From: Sphingomonas sp. 7/4-4
Lineage (GTDB): Bacteria > Pseudomonadota > Alphaproteobacteria > Sphingomonadales > Sphingomonadaceae
Length of the DNA: 64,000 bases
Assembly (NCBI RefSeq): GCF_027941955.1
Contig: NZ_CP115960.1
Span: 496,001 to 560,000, forward strand
Reading direction: 5' to 3'
Position 1 is the first letter of the stretch. Every line of letters starts with the position of its first letter. Both the position numbers and the translations under genes were made by a program. The notes beneath the pieces are model-generated. The model searched no databases, was not told the DNA's origin, and saw only the letters and a program-made list of their open reading frames with translations. This document shows positions 1 through 8,715 of this stretch, piece by piece.

Positions 1-269
1 TCGTCGAGCGCGCCGATCAGGCTGGTGATCGCGCCGCGATCGAACGGCGTGAGGAAGGTCTTCCGCACGGTCTGGAGCACTTCGCGGGTGATGTTGTCGG
101 CATCATGCTCGCGTTCGATGACTTCGCGGATATGCTCCGCGCTCGCAGGGCCGCCCTCGAGCAGGCGCGCCAGCGCATCTCCGGCGGCCATGACGGTGAC
201 CGAATGCGCCTCGAACAGTTCGAAGAAGTTGCCCGTGCGGGGCAACAGGCGCTGGAACCAGGCAAACAT
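1..269 (-). CDS. DUF47 (PhoU-like) family protein, partial
   Basis: This is the first part of a DUF47 protein, read leftwards and cut by the window edge (about 89 residues visible). Members are cytoplasmic helical proteins related to PhoU and usually accompany a Pit-type phosphate transporter, which would lie off the left end here. The N-terminus (MFAWFQRLLPRTGNFFELF) and the acidic helix containing EREHDADNITREV fit the family. The ATG at 269 has GAGG nine bases upstream on its strand, a good ribosome binding site. The upstream NUDIX frame enters this gene without a stop codon, so the two could be one polypeptide. Family assignment is by recognition; a role in phosphate uptake is inferred. 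Confidence 0.8.
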   Translation of the reverse strand, partial: MFAWFQRLLPRTGNFFELFEAHSVTVMAAGDALARLLEGGPASAEHIREVIEREHDADNITREVLQTVRKTFLTPFDRGAITSLIGALD

Positions 270-863
270 CGGACCTAACCTCGATTTTTCAGCGACGGCG
301 CCGAGGACGCCGGTGCGCTGGGTTGCAGCCTTGAACTCGGACGCGCCGAACGAACGGATGAGATCGCGCAGATCGGGCTCTTCCACCGCTTCCGCCGCTT
401 CCGAAAGCGTGAACCAGCGCCGCTCGCGTTCCTGCTGCTCTTTCCAGCTGGGAAGCTCGCGCGTCACGGCGAGGGGAAAGACATCGACGTCCATCATCAG
501 CGACGCGCCGCTGCCGCGCCGCTTGCGATAACGATAGGAGCCGAGTGGCGTCGGGCAGACGGGGCCGACCACGCCGGCCTCTTCCTCGGCTTCCAGCGCG
601 GCCGCGGCATGTGGCGGCGTGCCCGACATGGGATTGCCCTTGGGTATCACCCATCGGCCGGTACCGCGCGAAGTGACCAGCAGGATGTGGACCGCGGCAT
701 CGGTTGCCGGGTCTTCGTTGCGATAGGGCAGGGCGGCGATTTGGCGAATGACGGAGTTCCGGGGCTGCCGGCGTCTGGCCGGCTCGCCGCAATGGCTCCA
801 ATCGTCCCGCAATTCAAGCGGGACCGCGACTTGCCCGCTGCCCTTCAGCCCTTGTTCAGACAA
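270..863 (-). CDS. NUDIX hydrolase, frame continuous with DUF47 gene
   Basis: A NUDIX-fold protein. The core GRWVIPKGNPMSG is followed by a degenerate Nudix box ending LEAEEEAGVVG. The three metal-binding glutamates are present, but the usual upstream Glu and the Arg of REUXEE are replaced by Thr and Leu, so the substrate and even the activity are uncertain. NUDIX enzymes hydrolyse nucleoside diphosphates linked to another group. No ATG is available; the frame opens after a TGA at 870-872, and I place the start at TTG 863, though an internal start nearer the conserved VIRQIAALPYR is possible. There is no stop before the ATG of the DUF47 gene. One missing base near 300 would create TGA, so the fusion may be an assembly artefact. 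Confidence 0.7.
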
Positions 864-882
864 AGGGTGTCATGATCGCGCG

Positions 883-1284
883 ATGCGCAAGTTCCTCACC
901 ATCCTGATCCTCGGCGCCGCAGTCATTGCCACGCCTGCCATCGCGGGCGAACGTGACACTCCGGAGGTCAAGCTCCAGAAGCTGCTGGACGGGCGCGTCG
1001 CGGGCAAGCCGGTCGACTGCATCAGCCTCTCGTCGGTGAGCAACAGCCAGATCATCGAAGGCAAGGCGATCGTGTATCGCGCGGGCGGGCGCCTCTACGT
1101 CAACGAGCCGCGCTCCGGCGCGGACCAGCTCGACGATGACGTCATATTGGTAACGCGCACCTCCGGCTCGCAATTGTGCAGCATCGACACGGTGCATCTC
1201 ATCGATTCGGCCAGCCGCTTCCCGCGCGGCTTCGTCCAGCTCGGCAAGTTCGTGCCCTACACCAAGCCCAAGCCGGCGAACTGA
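883..1284 (+). CDS. small exported protein of unknown function
   Basis: A 133-residue protein with a clear Sec signal peptide: MRK, then a hydrophobic stretch to about residue 20 ending TPAIA-G. The mature part is soluble, has only two cysteines (in VDCISL and SQLCSID, about 60 residues apart) that could form one periplasmic disulfide, and no motif I recognise. ATG 883 is chosen because it gives the signal peptide directly; the longer upstream frame adds no coherent sequence. It is transcribed divergently from the NUDIX gene across a very short gap and is followed 70 bases later by a membrane glycosyltransferase-like gene. I do not know its function. Confidence 0.7.
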   Translation: MRKFLTILILGAAVIATPAIAGERDTPEVKLQKLLDGRVAGKPVDCISLSSVSNSQIIEGKAIVYRAGGRLYVNEPRSGADQLDDDVILVTRTSGSQLCSIDTVHLIDSASRFPRGFVQLGKFVPYTKPKPAN

Positions 1285-1354
1285 TCGGTTCCGCCCCTGG
1301 GGCGAACAAACCTGGCTGATGGACTTGGCGCAGGCCTGTCCCTAGGATTCGCGC

Positions 1355-2824
1355 ATGTCGGCTCCCGGGACTGGACCAGCTTCGTGGTTTGACCGTCTGT
1401 TCCTTGCACGGGGATTTTCGCCGGTAGCCCGGTTCGGGCTGGTGTCGGCGGTGCTCTGCGCCGTGGTGCTGCTCTTCTTCTGGCCCGGCGTCGCGCACTA
1501 CGACACTGTGGCGCAGTATCAGCAAGTCGTTTCCGGTGCCTATTATGACTGGCATCCGCCGGCGATGGCGCGGCTCTGGTCGGTCTTCCATGCATTGGGC
1601 TGGGCGGGGCAGGGGCCGATGTTCCTGCTCCAGACCGTGCTCTACTGGATCGGGCTGGGATTGGTTGCAGCGGCACTCGCGCGCGGCGGTGCGCGGATCG
1701 CCGCGGTGGCGGTGCTCGCGCTCGGGCTGTGGCCGCCCGCCCTCGGCTGGCAGGCGGTGGTGGTCAAGGACGGCCAGATGGCCGCCGCCCTGCTCGCCGC
1801 GACTGGCCTCGTCGCGTGGAAGCGGCTCGCGGGGAAGCCGCTCGGCGCGATCGGCACGGCTGCTCTGGTCGTACTCCTCGGCTATGCGGTGCTCGTCCGG
1901 TCCAATGCCATTTTCGCAGTGGCGCCGCTCGCAGTGGGACTGTTCGCGCCCTGGCGGTGGCAGGAATGGCGCTCGCGCTTCCTGCTGATCGGCGCGGCGA
2001 CGGTGGCGACGCTGGCCTTGTCCCCAGCGATCAATCACGGCCTGCTCGGCGCCGAGGCGAGCGGAGTCGAGGCGACCCAGCCGATCTTCGACATGGCCGG
2101 CATCGCGCACCGCGCGGGCCCGGAGGCGGTGCCGCTGCTCCCGCCCGAGACGTGGCGGCAATTGGAGGCAAAGCGCTGCTATTCGTCGATCCTGTGGGAC
2201 ATATTCTCGATCGGAAAGCGCTGCGATTTCATACAGCATGGCCTCGCTGGCCGACCCCGTCAGGAGATATTCTCGGCCTGGATGCGCGCGATCCGCGAGC
2301 ATCCCGTTGCCTATCTGTCCCACCGACTCGCGCACTGGAATGCGACCATGCGCTGGTTCGTCCCCCGGCATTTCCCGCAAGCGGCGCCGCAGGCCGAATC
2401 CCAGCCGAACAAATTCGGGCTGGGCTCGCCCGGAAGCCAGGTAGCAGCCTATGATCGGCTCGCCGGCTGGTTGGTGGATAGCCCCCTGGGCGCGCCGATC
2501 TTCGCCTTGGCCGTGGCGCTGGCGGTGCTGGCGCTGGCCCGGCCCGCGCAAAGCGCAGCGCACGGGCTCGCGGTCCCGCTCGCGCTGTCGGCGACGGCGA
2601 TGGAATGGAGCTTCCTCGTCGTCAGCATCGCGATCGACTGGCGCTATCATCTCTGGTCGACGCTCGCGGCCGGGCTGTCGGCGATCCTGCTCGTCACCGA
2701 GCCTTTGCCCAAACGCGGTGCGCGGATCGCGCTGGCGGCATTGGCGTTGATCGCGCTCACCGCCCTCGCGGCGCGGCTAATGCTGCCGCAGATCGGCGAC
2801 AGTTACGAGGCGCTAATCCGCTGA
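1355..2824 (+). CDS. polytopic membrane protein, GT-C glycosyltransferase-like
   Basis: A 489-residue inner-membrane protein with roughly ten to twelve hydrophobic helices. After the first helix comes a loop with HYDTVAQY and DWHPPAM, which resembles the acidic first periplasmic loop of GT-C transferases that use polyprenyl-phosphate sugars. A larger soluble loop lies around residues 235-345. Its stop at 2824 faces the stop of the opposite-strand glycan operon at 2832, so it is convergent with that operon rather than part of it, though it may serve the same glycan. The assignment to GT-C is by topology and the loop motif only; no specific family is claimed. Confidence 0.6.
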   Translation: MSAPGTGPASWFDRLFLARGFSPVARFGLVSAVLCAVVLLFFWPGVAHYDTVAQYQQVVSGAYYDWHPPAMARLWSVFHALGWAGQGPMFLLQTVLYWIGLGLVAAALARGGARIAAVAVLALGLWPPALGWQAVVVKDGQMAAALLAATGLVAWKRLAGKPLGAIGTAALVVLLGYAVLVRSNAIFAVAPLAVGLFAPWRWQEWRSRFLLIGAATVATLALSPAINHGLLGAEASGVEATQPIFDMAGIAHRAGPEAVPLLPPETWRQLEAKRCYSSILWDIFSIGKRCDFIQHGLAGRPRQEIFSAWMRAIREHPVAYLSHRLAHWNATMRWFVPRHFPQAAPQAESQPNKFGLGSPGSQVAAYDRLAGWLVDSPLGAPIFALAVALAVLALARPAQSAAHGLAVPLALSATAMEWSFLVVSIAIDWRYHLWSTLAAGLSAILLVTEPLPKRGARIALAALALIALTALAARLMLPQIGDSYEALIR

Positions 2825-2831
2825 GCCTGAG

Positions 2832-4484
2832 TTACAGCGGTCCCGGCACGCGTTCGAAGATATAGACCGCCGGGCCGCCGCGCAGCCCCGGAGCCGGGTC
2901 GATGACCTGCCGCAGCGTGCTTCCCTGTGTGAGCGCGGCATAGCGCCGCCATTCGGAGGCATAATGCGTCCGGTCGTCGCGATAGCGGTCATAGTGGCTG
3001 AGGACGAGGTAGCGGGCGCGGCAGCCGTCGAGGCGCGGCAGATCGACATTGCCGAGATCTACGACAGGACGCCCCGAGCGCAAGGTCTCGGCCTCGGCGT
3101 AGCGGATGTTCCGCGCGAGCAGTTTCCGCGCGTCGATGCACCCCGCGCTGCCCAGCGGGAACAGCAAATTCCAGGGGCCGGAGACGAGATCGATCGCGGA
3201 GTGCTCGACCAGCACCGTGCTGCCCGGCGGGGCGTGCGTGCGGATCCAGGCGGAGGCGAGCTGGCGGGTGTCGTTCGCGCGTTCGGCGGCCCGGTGCTGC
3301 GCGGCCTGCAGCATCGGCACCATCAGCAGCATAGCGGCGAGCGGTTCGAGCAGGGGCAGCCTCCGGCCGGTGCGCAATCGCAACTCATCGGCGAGCACAT
3401 GCACCGCGTATCCCAGGGCGATCGCCGCAAGGGAAGCAACGGGATCAGCCAGCGCTCCCAGCGCAGCGCCTGGATCGAGATCAGCACGGCGAAGGCGGCA
3501 ATTCCCGGCAGTACGGCGACGGCAGCGGTACGGTTGCGCAGCGCCATCAGGACGATGCCGAATGCGCTGAGAGCAAGTCCGCCCACGCCCAGCGAGCCGA
3601 GCAGGGGATGGCCGACATACCAGGCGAGATTGACGAAGAAGCCGCCCCCGGTGGCGCCGGGGTGCATCGGTCGCGCTTCGCCGGCGAGATCGCGGACGAC
3701 CGCGGGATAATCGAGCAGGAGATAGGGCGAGGCCAGCAACAACGTAGCCACAGCGGCGGCGGCGAACAAGGCGAGCCGCGTCACCTCGCGATTTCCCGGG
3801 CAATGCGCCAGAGCCCGGCGACGACCGGGCTCAGCGCGATCGTTGCCGCAGGCCATTTGGTCGCGCAGCCAAGCCCTACGAAGACGCCCGCGAGCAGATA
3901 ATCGCGCAGCCTGCCGTGCTCGACGATCGCGATCGTGGTGAGCAGGCAGAGCAGCATGAAGACGCTGGCCTGGATATCGGTGCGGATGACCTGCGAATAG
4001 TCGATATGCACAGCGTTGACCGCGAGGAACGCCGCGGCGAGCAACCCGGTGTGCGATCCGCCGATCCGCTTGCCCAGCCGCCAGGTCAGCAGGACGCAGG
4101 CGACACCGCAGGCGGCGATGAGCAGCCGGACGGGGACGAACAGGATCGCCGGATCGGCATAGACCGCGCTGACGAACGCATCCGTATCGGCATAGCGCCC
4201 GGTCGCGATGCCGATCCCGCCGACGGCGAGGCTGACCAGCGCGATGGAATAAAGGGTGATCGTGCCGGGATGGCCGAACCATCCCGGATTCAGGCTGTGG
4301 TTTCGCAGCAACTCGACGGCCGTCATCATGAATAGCGGTTCGTCGGGATCGTTGAGCGCGGGCAGGCCGAAGCCGATGCCGCGCACGCGCAGGCCCGCCG
4401 CGATCAGCAGGATCAGGAGCAACAGGCCGCGTTCGATCCATGAATCGCGGTTCGGCTTACGGGCTGGGGGCAGGGCTGCGTCAT
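2832..4484 (-). CDS. GT39-like membrane glycosyltransferase (three frameshifts)
   Basis: Last gene of the leftward glycan operon. The start of the mature sequence shows an ArnT/PMT-type first loop (LPALNDPDEPLFMMTAVELL) after helix one, followed by many helices (GT39/PMT_2-like), then a soluble C-terminal domain ending YIFERVPGPL. Such enzymes transfer sugar from a polyprenyl-phosphate donor on the periplasmic face. The frame changes three times: at the G run 4466-4470, at 3795-3797 and at 3431-3433. Adding one base to each gives 551 residues from ATG 4484. All three are homopolymer runs, so assembly error is the simplest reason. Acceptor and sugar are unknown. Confidence 0.7.
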
Positions 4485-4535
4485 CGTGCTGAAGTGATGA
4501 CGTGGAGTGACGATGCGAACCGTAATCCTGGCTGC

Positions 4536-5489
4536 CTATTCGGCCGCCGCGAGCCAGGGTTCGCTGTCCGTCGCCGCCTGAGCCGGGGCAGTCGCCAGCG
4601 TGAGCATGTTGCCCAGCCGCAGACCCAGGGAGATGTCGGGCAGCGGCACGCGGTCGAGCTTCAGGCCCAGCGTCCACGCCGCCTGGCGCGCGAGGAACGG
4701 CAGCGGGAAATAGTTTCGGCTGCGCGTCACCTGCACTGCGGCATAGCCGGCGCGGCCGAGCAACGCAGTGATCGTCGCCGGATTGTAGAGCTCGGGATGC
4801 TGCAGGCAGAAGGGCGGCCAGCGCGTGCCCATCAGGCGGCGCAGCAGCGACTTCTCGTTATGCGTCACGATCAGCAGCGTGCCGCCCGGGCGCAGCTTGG
4901 TGCGGATCTGCGCCAGCATCGCCAGCGGATCGAGCAGGTGATCGAGCACGTGCACCATCACCGCCAATCCCACCGAGCGATCGGGCACGGGCGACAGATC
5001 GTCCATGTCGGTAAGCAGGGTCGCCGGCTTGCCCCCTGCCGAGGCGCGGAGCGTATCGTGGATCGCGCGATTGGGCTCGAACAGCCAGAAATGCTCGAAG
5101 GCAGCGCGTGCCGCGGCCTCGCGCACGATATAGCCGGCATCCGGCCCTATCTCGAGATAACCGCCGCCGAGAACGGTGTCGGCCACGGCCGCGTCGAAAT
5201 AGCCTTTCTGGGTAGCGGCGATGGCGTCATTGGAGACGATCTCCATGTTCGGCGCCATGCTCGAATAGAGTTCGCCGAGCCGTTCGCGATCGAAGAATGC
5301 GGGGTTGTAGAGCAGTTCGCAGCCAAGGCAGCGATGATACGTGAAGAAGCGCTTCTCGCCGAACAGGCCCGACCAATAGGGACGCAACGCGTCGACGGTC
5401 ATGGTTTCGGCGCGAACCGGGCTATGCGCTTCCTCGCGCATATGACTGGCGCCGCAGGCGGGGCAGGCGCGCTGGAGGAATTCGCTCAT
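4536..5489 (-). CDS. Zn-ribbon class I SAM methyltransferase
   Basis: A 317-residue protein. The N-terminus carries two CxxC pairs (ACPACG near residue 10 and HRCLGCELLYN near residue 55), which look like a zinc ribbon. A Rossmann methyltransferase follows: motif I is YLEIGPDAGYI, with an acidic residue after the next strand (WLFEPN) and the post-motif region VHVLDHLLDPLAML. The layout resembles capsule-locus methyltransferases and sugar C-methyltransferases that carry an N-terminal zinc-binding domain. The ATG at 5489 overlaps the stop of the GtrA gene by four bases, indicating translational coupling. The likely role is methylation of a sugar or glycan precursor in the cytoplasm; substrate unknown. 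Confidence 0.75.
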   Translation of the reverse strand: MSEFLQRACPACGASHMREEAHSPVRAETMTVDALRPYWSGLFGEKRFFTYHRCLGCELLYNPAFFDRERLGELYSSMAPNMEIVSNDAIAATQKGYFDAAVADTVLGGGYLEIGPDAGYIVREAAARAAFEHFWLFEPNRAIHDTLRASAGGKPATLLTDMDDLSPVPDRSVGLAVMVHVLDHLLDPLAMLAQIRTKLRPGGTLLIVTHNEKSLLRRLMGTRWPPFCLQHPELYNPATITALLGRAGYAAVQVTRSRNYFPLPFLARQAAWTLGLKLDRVPLPDISLGLRLGNMLTLATAPAQAATDSEPWLAAAE

Positions 5490-5890
5490 ACAAGGCCTCC
5501 GGCGGATCGGAAGGTGACGCGGCTGTGCCAGAACCAGCTGCCCAGGATCAGAAGCGCAGTGAAGCCGAGCTGCGCAAGGATCGGGGGCGCGCCGCCGAGC
5601 TCGACCAGCAGCGGCAGCGCAGCCCAATTGGCGGCATAGTTGAACAGATAGAAGCTGGAGAAGGTGCCGAACTCGCGCGCGACGTTGCCGCGGGTACGAA
5701 ACACGCCGATCTTGTAGGTCGCGAAGGCGAAGCACAGGCTGATCGCCTGCGCGACGCCGAGGGCGATCAGATAGTGCGTGTGGAACGCCGGGACGCTCCA
5801 CAGCAGCAGCGGATAGATCGCCAGCCCGAACGCCGTGTTCGCAGCTCCCGCGAGCATGAAGCGCAGCGGGCGTTCGGCGCGGGGCATCAT
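5486..5890 (-). CDS. GtrA family membrane protein (glycolipid flippase-like)
   Basis: A 134-residue protein with four hydrophobic helices and the GtrA signature near the N-terminus (RFMLAGAANTAFGLAIYPLL) and in helix three (FNYAANW). GtrA proteins are thought to flip undecaprenyl-phosphate-linked glucose or related lipids across the inner membrane. It overlaps its neighbours on both sides by four bases. A DPM1/GtrB-like GT2 is present in the same operon, so a GtrA/GtrB pair that makes and flips a lipid-linked sugar for the membrane transferases of this locus is a reasonable inference. Confidence 0.85.
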   Translation of the reverse strand: MMPRAERPLRFMLAGAANTAFGLAIYPLLLWSVPAFHTHYLIALGVAQAISLCFAFATYKIGVFRTRGNVAREFGTFSSFYLFNYAANWAALPLLVELGGAPPILAQLGFTALLILGSWFWHSRVTFRSAGGLV

Positions 5891-7708
5891 TCCTCCTCCA
5901 GCAATGCGATGCGCATATTCTCGCGCAGCGTCTCACGCGGCAGGAACGGCGAGAGGTCTTCCAGCGGCGGCGAGGTTATGCGGCCGTCGGGGTGCGCCTT
6001 GGCGCTGAGCTTGGGGGCGAAGGCGACATGCTCGTCGATCATGATCTCGCAGACCACCGGCCCTTCGGCGGCGAGTGCGTCGGCGATCGCGCCGGGCAGG
6101 TCGTTGTGCGATTCCGCGCGGAAATAGCTGAAACCGAACGCCGCCGCGACCTTGGAGAAATCGGGGAAAGTGACGTTGCTCTTGGGCCCGCCGCCGACCT
6201 CGACGCCGTTGAAGAAGTTCCGGTGCGTCTGGAAGATCGACACGTAACCGTTGTTGTTGATCAGGAAGATCTTCACCGGCAGGCCGTAGCCGGCGATGGT
6301 CTGCATCTCCTGCAGGTTCATCATGATGCTGCCGTCGCCGGCGATCGCGATCACCCGCTGCCTGCCGCCGGTCGCGGCGCAGACGCCGATCGCGGCGGGG
6401 AGGTCGTAGCCCATCGTCGCGCAGCCGGAGTTGGTCCACAGCCGCTGCCCGCGCTTGATCTCGGCGACCTGGAAGCTGACCACGCAGGCACTGCCGTTGC
6501 CGGTGACCACGACATCGTCCTCGCCGAGCTGCGCGAACAATGCGTCCATCGCGGCATAGGGATGGATCGAGGGACCGTGCTCGCGATATTCGGGCAGCAT
6601 CGCAGGGAAGCGCCGGACGCGCTCGCGCGACCATTCGAGCCATTCCCGATGCTCCGGCGTCGGCCCCGCATAGGGCGCTTCGATCAGGGCGGGGATCAGG
6701 TCGGCGAGGTCCGCCACGACGGGCATGTCGGGCGACACGGTAGGCTTGCGCAGCTCCACCGGATCGATGTCGATCCAGATCTTGAACGCCTCGCGTGCGA
6801 AGGTCTTCCAATTGTAGCTGACCTGGCGGATGTTGAGCCGGCTGCCGAGGATCAGCAGCAGGTCGGCGCTTTGCGTCACCATGTTGCCGCCGCGATCGCC
6901 GACCGTGCCGGGGCGCCCGGCATAGAGCGGATGCGCGTTCCACAGCACGTCGTGCGCGTTCCAGCCGGTGACCACCGGCACGCCCAGCTTCTCGATCAGG
7001 CGGAGGAAATCTGCATGCGCGCCGCTCAATCGCACGCCACTGCCGGCGAAGACAACGGGACGCTCGGCGGTGCGGAGCTTTTCCAGGATGGCGGTGGCCG
7101 CGGCCCCCAGATCGGTGACCTTCCACGGCTCGTCGAGCTCGGCGGGGTCGAAGCCCGCGAGCTGATCGGGATCGATCTTGGTGGCCTGCACGTCGAGCGG
7201 GATATCGAGCCAGACCGGCCCGGGCCGGCCGGAGGTGGCGAGATACAGCGCCTTCTCAAGATGGTAGCGGATGCTGAGCGGGTCGAGGACCATCGTCACG
7301 TACTTGGTGATCGGCCGGACCAGTTCCTCGATATCGAGTTCCTGATCGCCGAACTGGCGCAGCGGCAAGCCCGTGGCGCGAACCGTCGTCTCGGTCTTCA
7401 CCTGGCCCGAGATCACCAGCATCCCGATCGAGATCGACATAGGCGCCGTAGACGCCGGTGATCGCATTGGTGCCGCCGGGGCCCGACGTGACGTTGACCA
7501 CGGCGAGGCGGTTGGTCAGCCGGTAATAGGCCTCGGCCGCCATCGACAGCGCCTGCTCGTGATGGGTGAACGTCGTGGTGAGCTTCGGATGCGTCCCGAG
7601 CGCGTGGTTGAGGTGCATCGCGCCGCCGCCGGTGAGCATGAAGACATGGTCGATGCCATGCGCGGCGAGCCGATCGGCCACCCAGTCGGCGAGCTTCACT
7701 TGAGTCAT
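5887..7708 (-). CDS. thiamine-diphosphate enzyme, acetolactate-synthase-like (one frameshift)
   Basis: A TPP enzyme with the full three-domain layout of acetolactate synthase large subunits, about 606 residues once repaired. The catalytic glutamate is in FTHHEQALSMAAEAYYR near residue 50. The TPP-binding motif is AIAGDGSIMMN followed by NNNGY about 25 residues later. No second ALS or small subunit is nearby, and the gene lies inside a glycan operon, so branched-chain amino acid synthesis is unlikely. TPP enzymes in such loci (for example YerE in yersiniose biosynthesis) attach a two-carbon unit to a keto-sugar. The frame breaks near 7430-7435 by one apparent extra base. It overlaps both neighbours by four bases. 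The sugar-branching role is inference. Confidence 0.8.
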
Positions 7709-8715
7709 GGTTTCCATCCGTTGGAGAGCGCGGTGCGGCGGATCGCGTCGTCGAGGCTGGTCGTCGCGGCGACGCCGAGTTCGCTGCGAATGCGCGCGGT
7801 CGAGGGTACGTAGCGGCCGGGGTTCCAGCCCGGATCGGGCTTGCCGAGGATCTCGACGCCCGGGCCGCCGAGCAGCGACGCGGTGCGGCGGGCCAGTTCG
7901 GCGATCGACACCGCCTCTTCCGAGCCGACGTTGCAGACTGCGCCGGGCTTGCCGGCGATGAGCAGTGTCCACAGCCATGCGGTGAGATCGGCGGCGTAGA
8001 GGTACGAGCGCACGGCTTCGCCCGATCCGACGACGCGGATCGTCCGGCCCTGCATCGCGTCGTGGATGAAATTGCCTGCGGCGAAGTGGGTGTCGAGCGA
8101 GAGGAGCGGCCCGAGCAATGCGAAGATCCGGGCGTTGACCACATTCAAGCCGAACTGCTTCGCGTAGATCGCGCAGAGCATTTCGGCCGCACGCTTGCCT
8201 TCGCCATAGGCCGAGAGCGGGTCGCAGGGATCGGGGCCGCCGCGCCAGTCCTCGGCGACGTGCGTTACGTGCTGTGGCTGTGCGCCATAGACTGCGCCCG
8301 AGCTCAGGAAGAAGAAGCGCGCACGGCAGTCCGTCGCCAGATCGAGCGCGCGCCTGGTGCCATGAACGATCGTGTCGAACATCCGGCGCGGGTCGTTGGC
8401 GTTGAGCGCGGCGCTCGCGTCGGTCGCGGCATGGATGACATGCGTATAGTCGTTGGCGGGAGCGGCGAAGCTGGTCGTGTCCCCGGCCACGAGGCGGAAG
8501 CGCGCAGCGAGATGCGGTACACGTTCGGCAAAGCTGTCGGGATCGCGGCTGAGCAAAGTCACTTCTGCATCGACACCCGAGCGGGCGAGCGCTTCGAGCA
8601 TCCATCGGCCGATGAAACCGGTGCCCCCGGTCATGAATATCCGCGTCCCGGAAAGCCGGGGCCAGAGCGGTGCGAGCGTGCGGTCGATCGCCGCGAGGTC
8701 CTGCTCGAAGATCAT
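7705..8715 (-). CDS. NAD-dependent epimerase/dehydratase (extended SDR)
   Basis: A 336-residue extended short-chain dehydrogenase. The nucleotide-binding motif FMTGGTGFIGRW lies about 28 residues in, and the active site is FLSSGAVYG with Tyr/Lys in SAYGEGK (YxxxK). The C-terminal half is typical of NDP-sugar epimerases, dehydratases or ketoreductases. It overlaps the TPP enzyme gene downstream and the membrane protein gene upstream by four bases each. Next to a TPP enzyme, a role in reducing or epimerising a keto-sugar intermediate is plausible but not shown. Confidence 0.85.
   Translation of the reverse strand: MIFEQDLAAIDRTLAPLWPRLSGTRIFMTGGTGFIGRWMLEALARSGVDAEVTLLSRDPDSFAERVPHLAARFRLVAGDTTSFAAPANDYTHVIHAATDASAALNANDPRRMFDTIVHGTRRALDLATDCRARFFFLSSGAVYGAQPQHVTHVAEDWRGGPDPCDPLSAYGEGKRAAEMLCAIYAKQFGLNVVNARIFALLGPLLSLDTHFAAGNFIHDAMQGRTIRVVGSGEAVRSYLYAADLTAWLWTLLIAGKPGAVCNVGSEEAVSIAELARRTASLLGGPGVEILGKPDPGWNPGRYVPSTARIRSELGVAATTSLDDAIRRTALSNGWKP

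Noticed and set aside
5992..7461. Long open frame on the plus strand opposite the TPP enzyme gene, about 489 codons
   Set aside because: It is antisense to a well-supported enzyme, its product is Arg/Gly/Asp-rich without any family pattern, and high GC content keeps antisense frames open.
7441..7467. Alternative start of the TPP enzyme in the second frame near 7440-7467
   Set aside because: It would remove the catalytic glutamate and the whole N-terminal part of the PYR domain, which is present intact in the other frame from ATG 7708.
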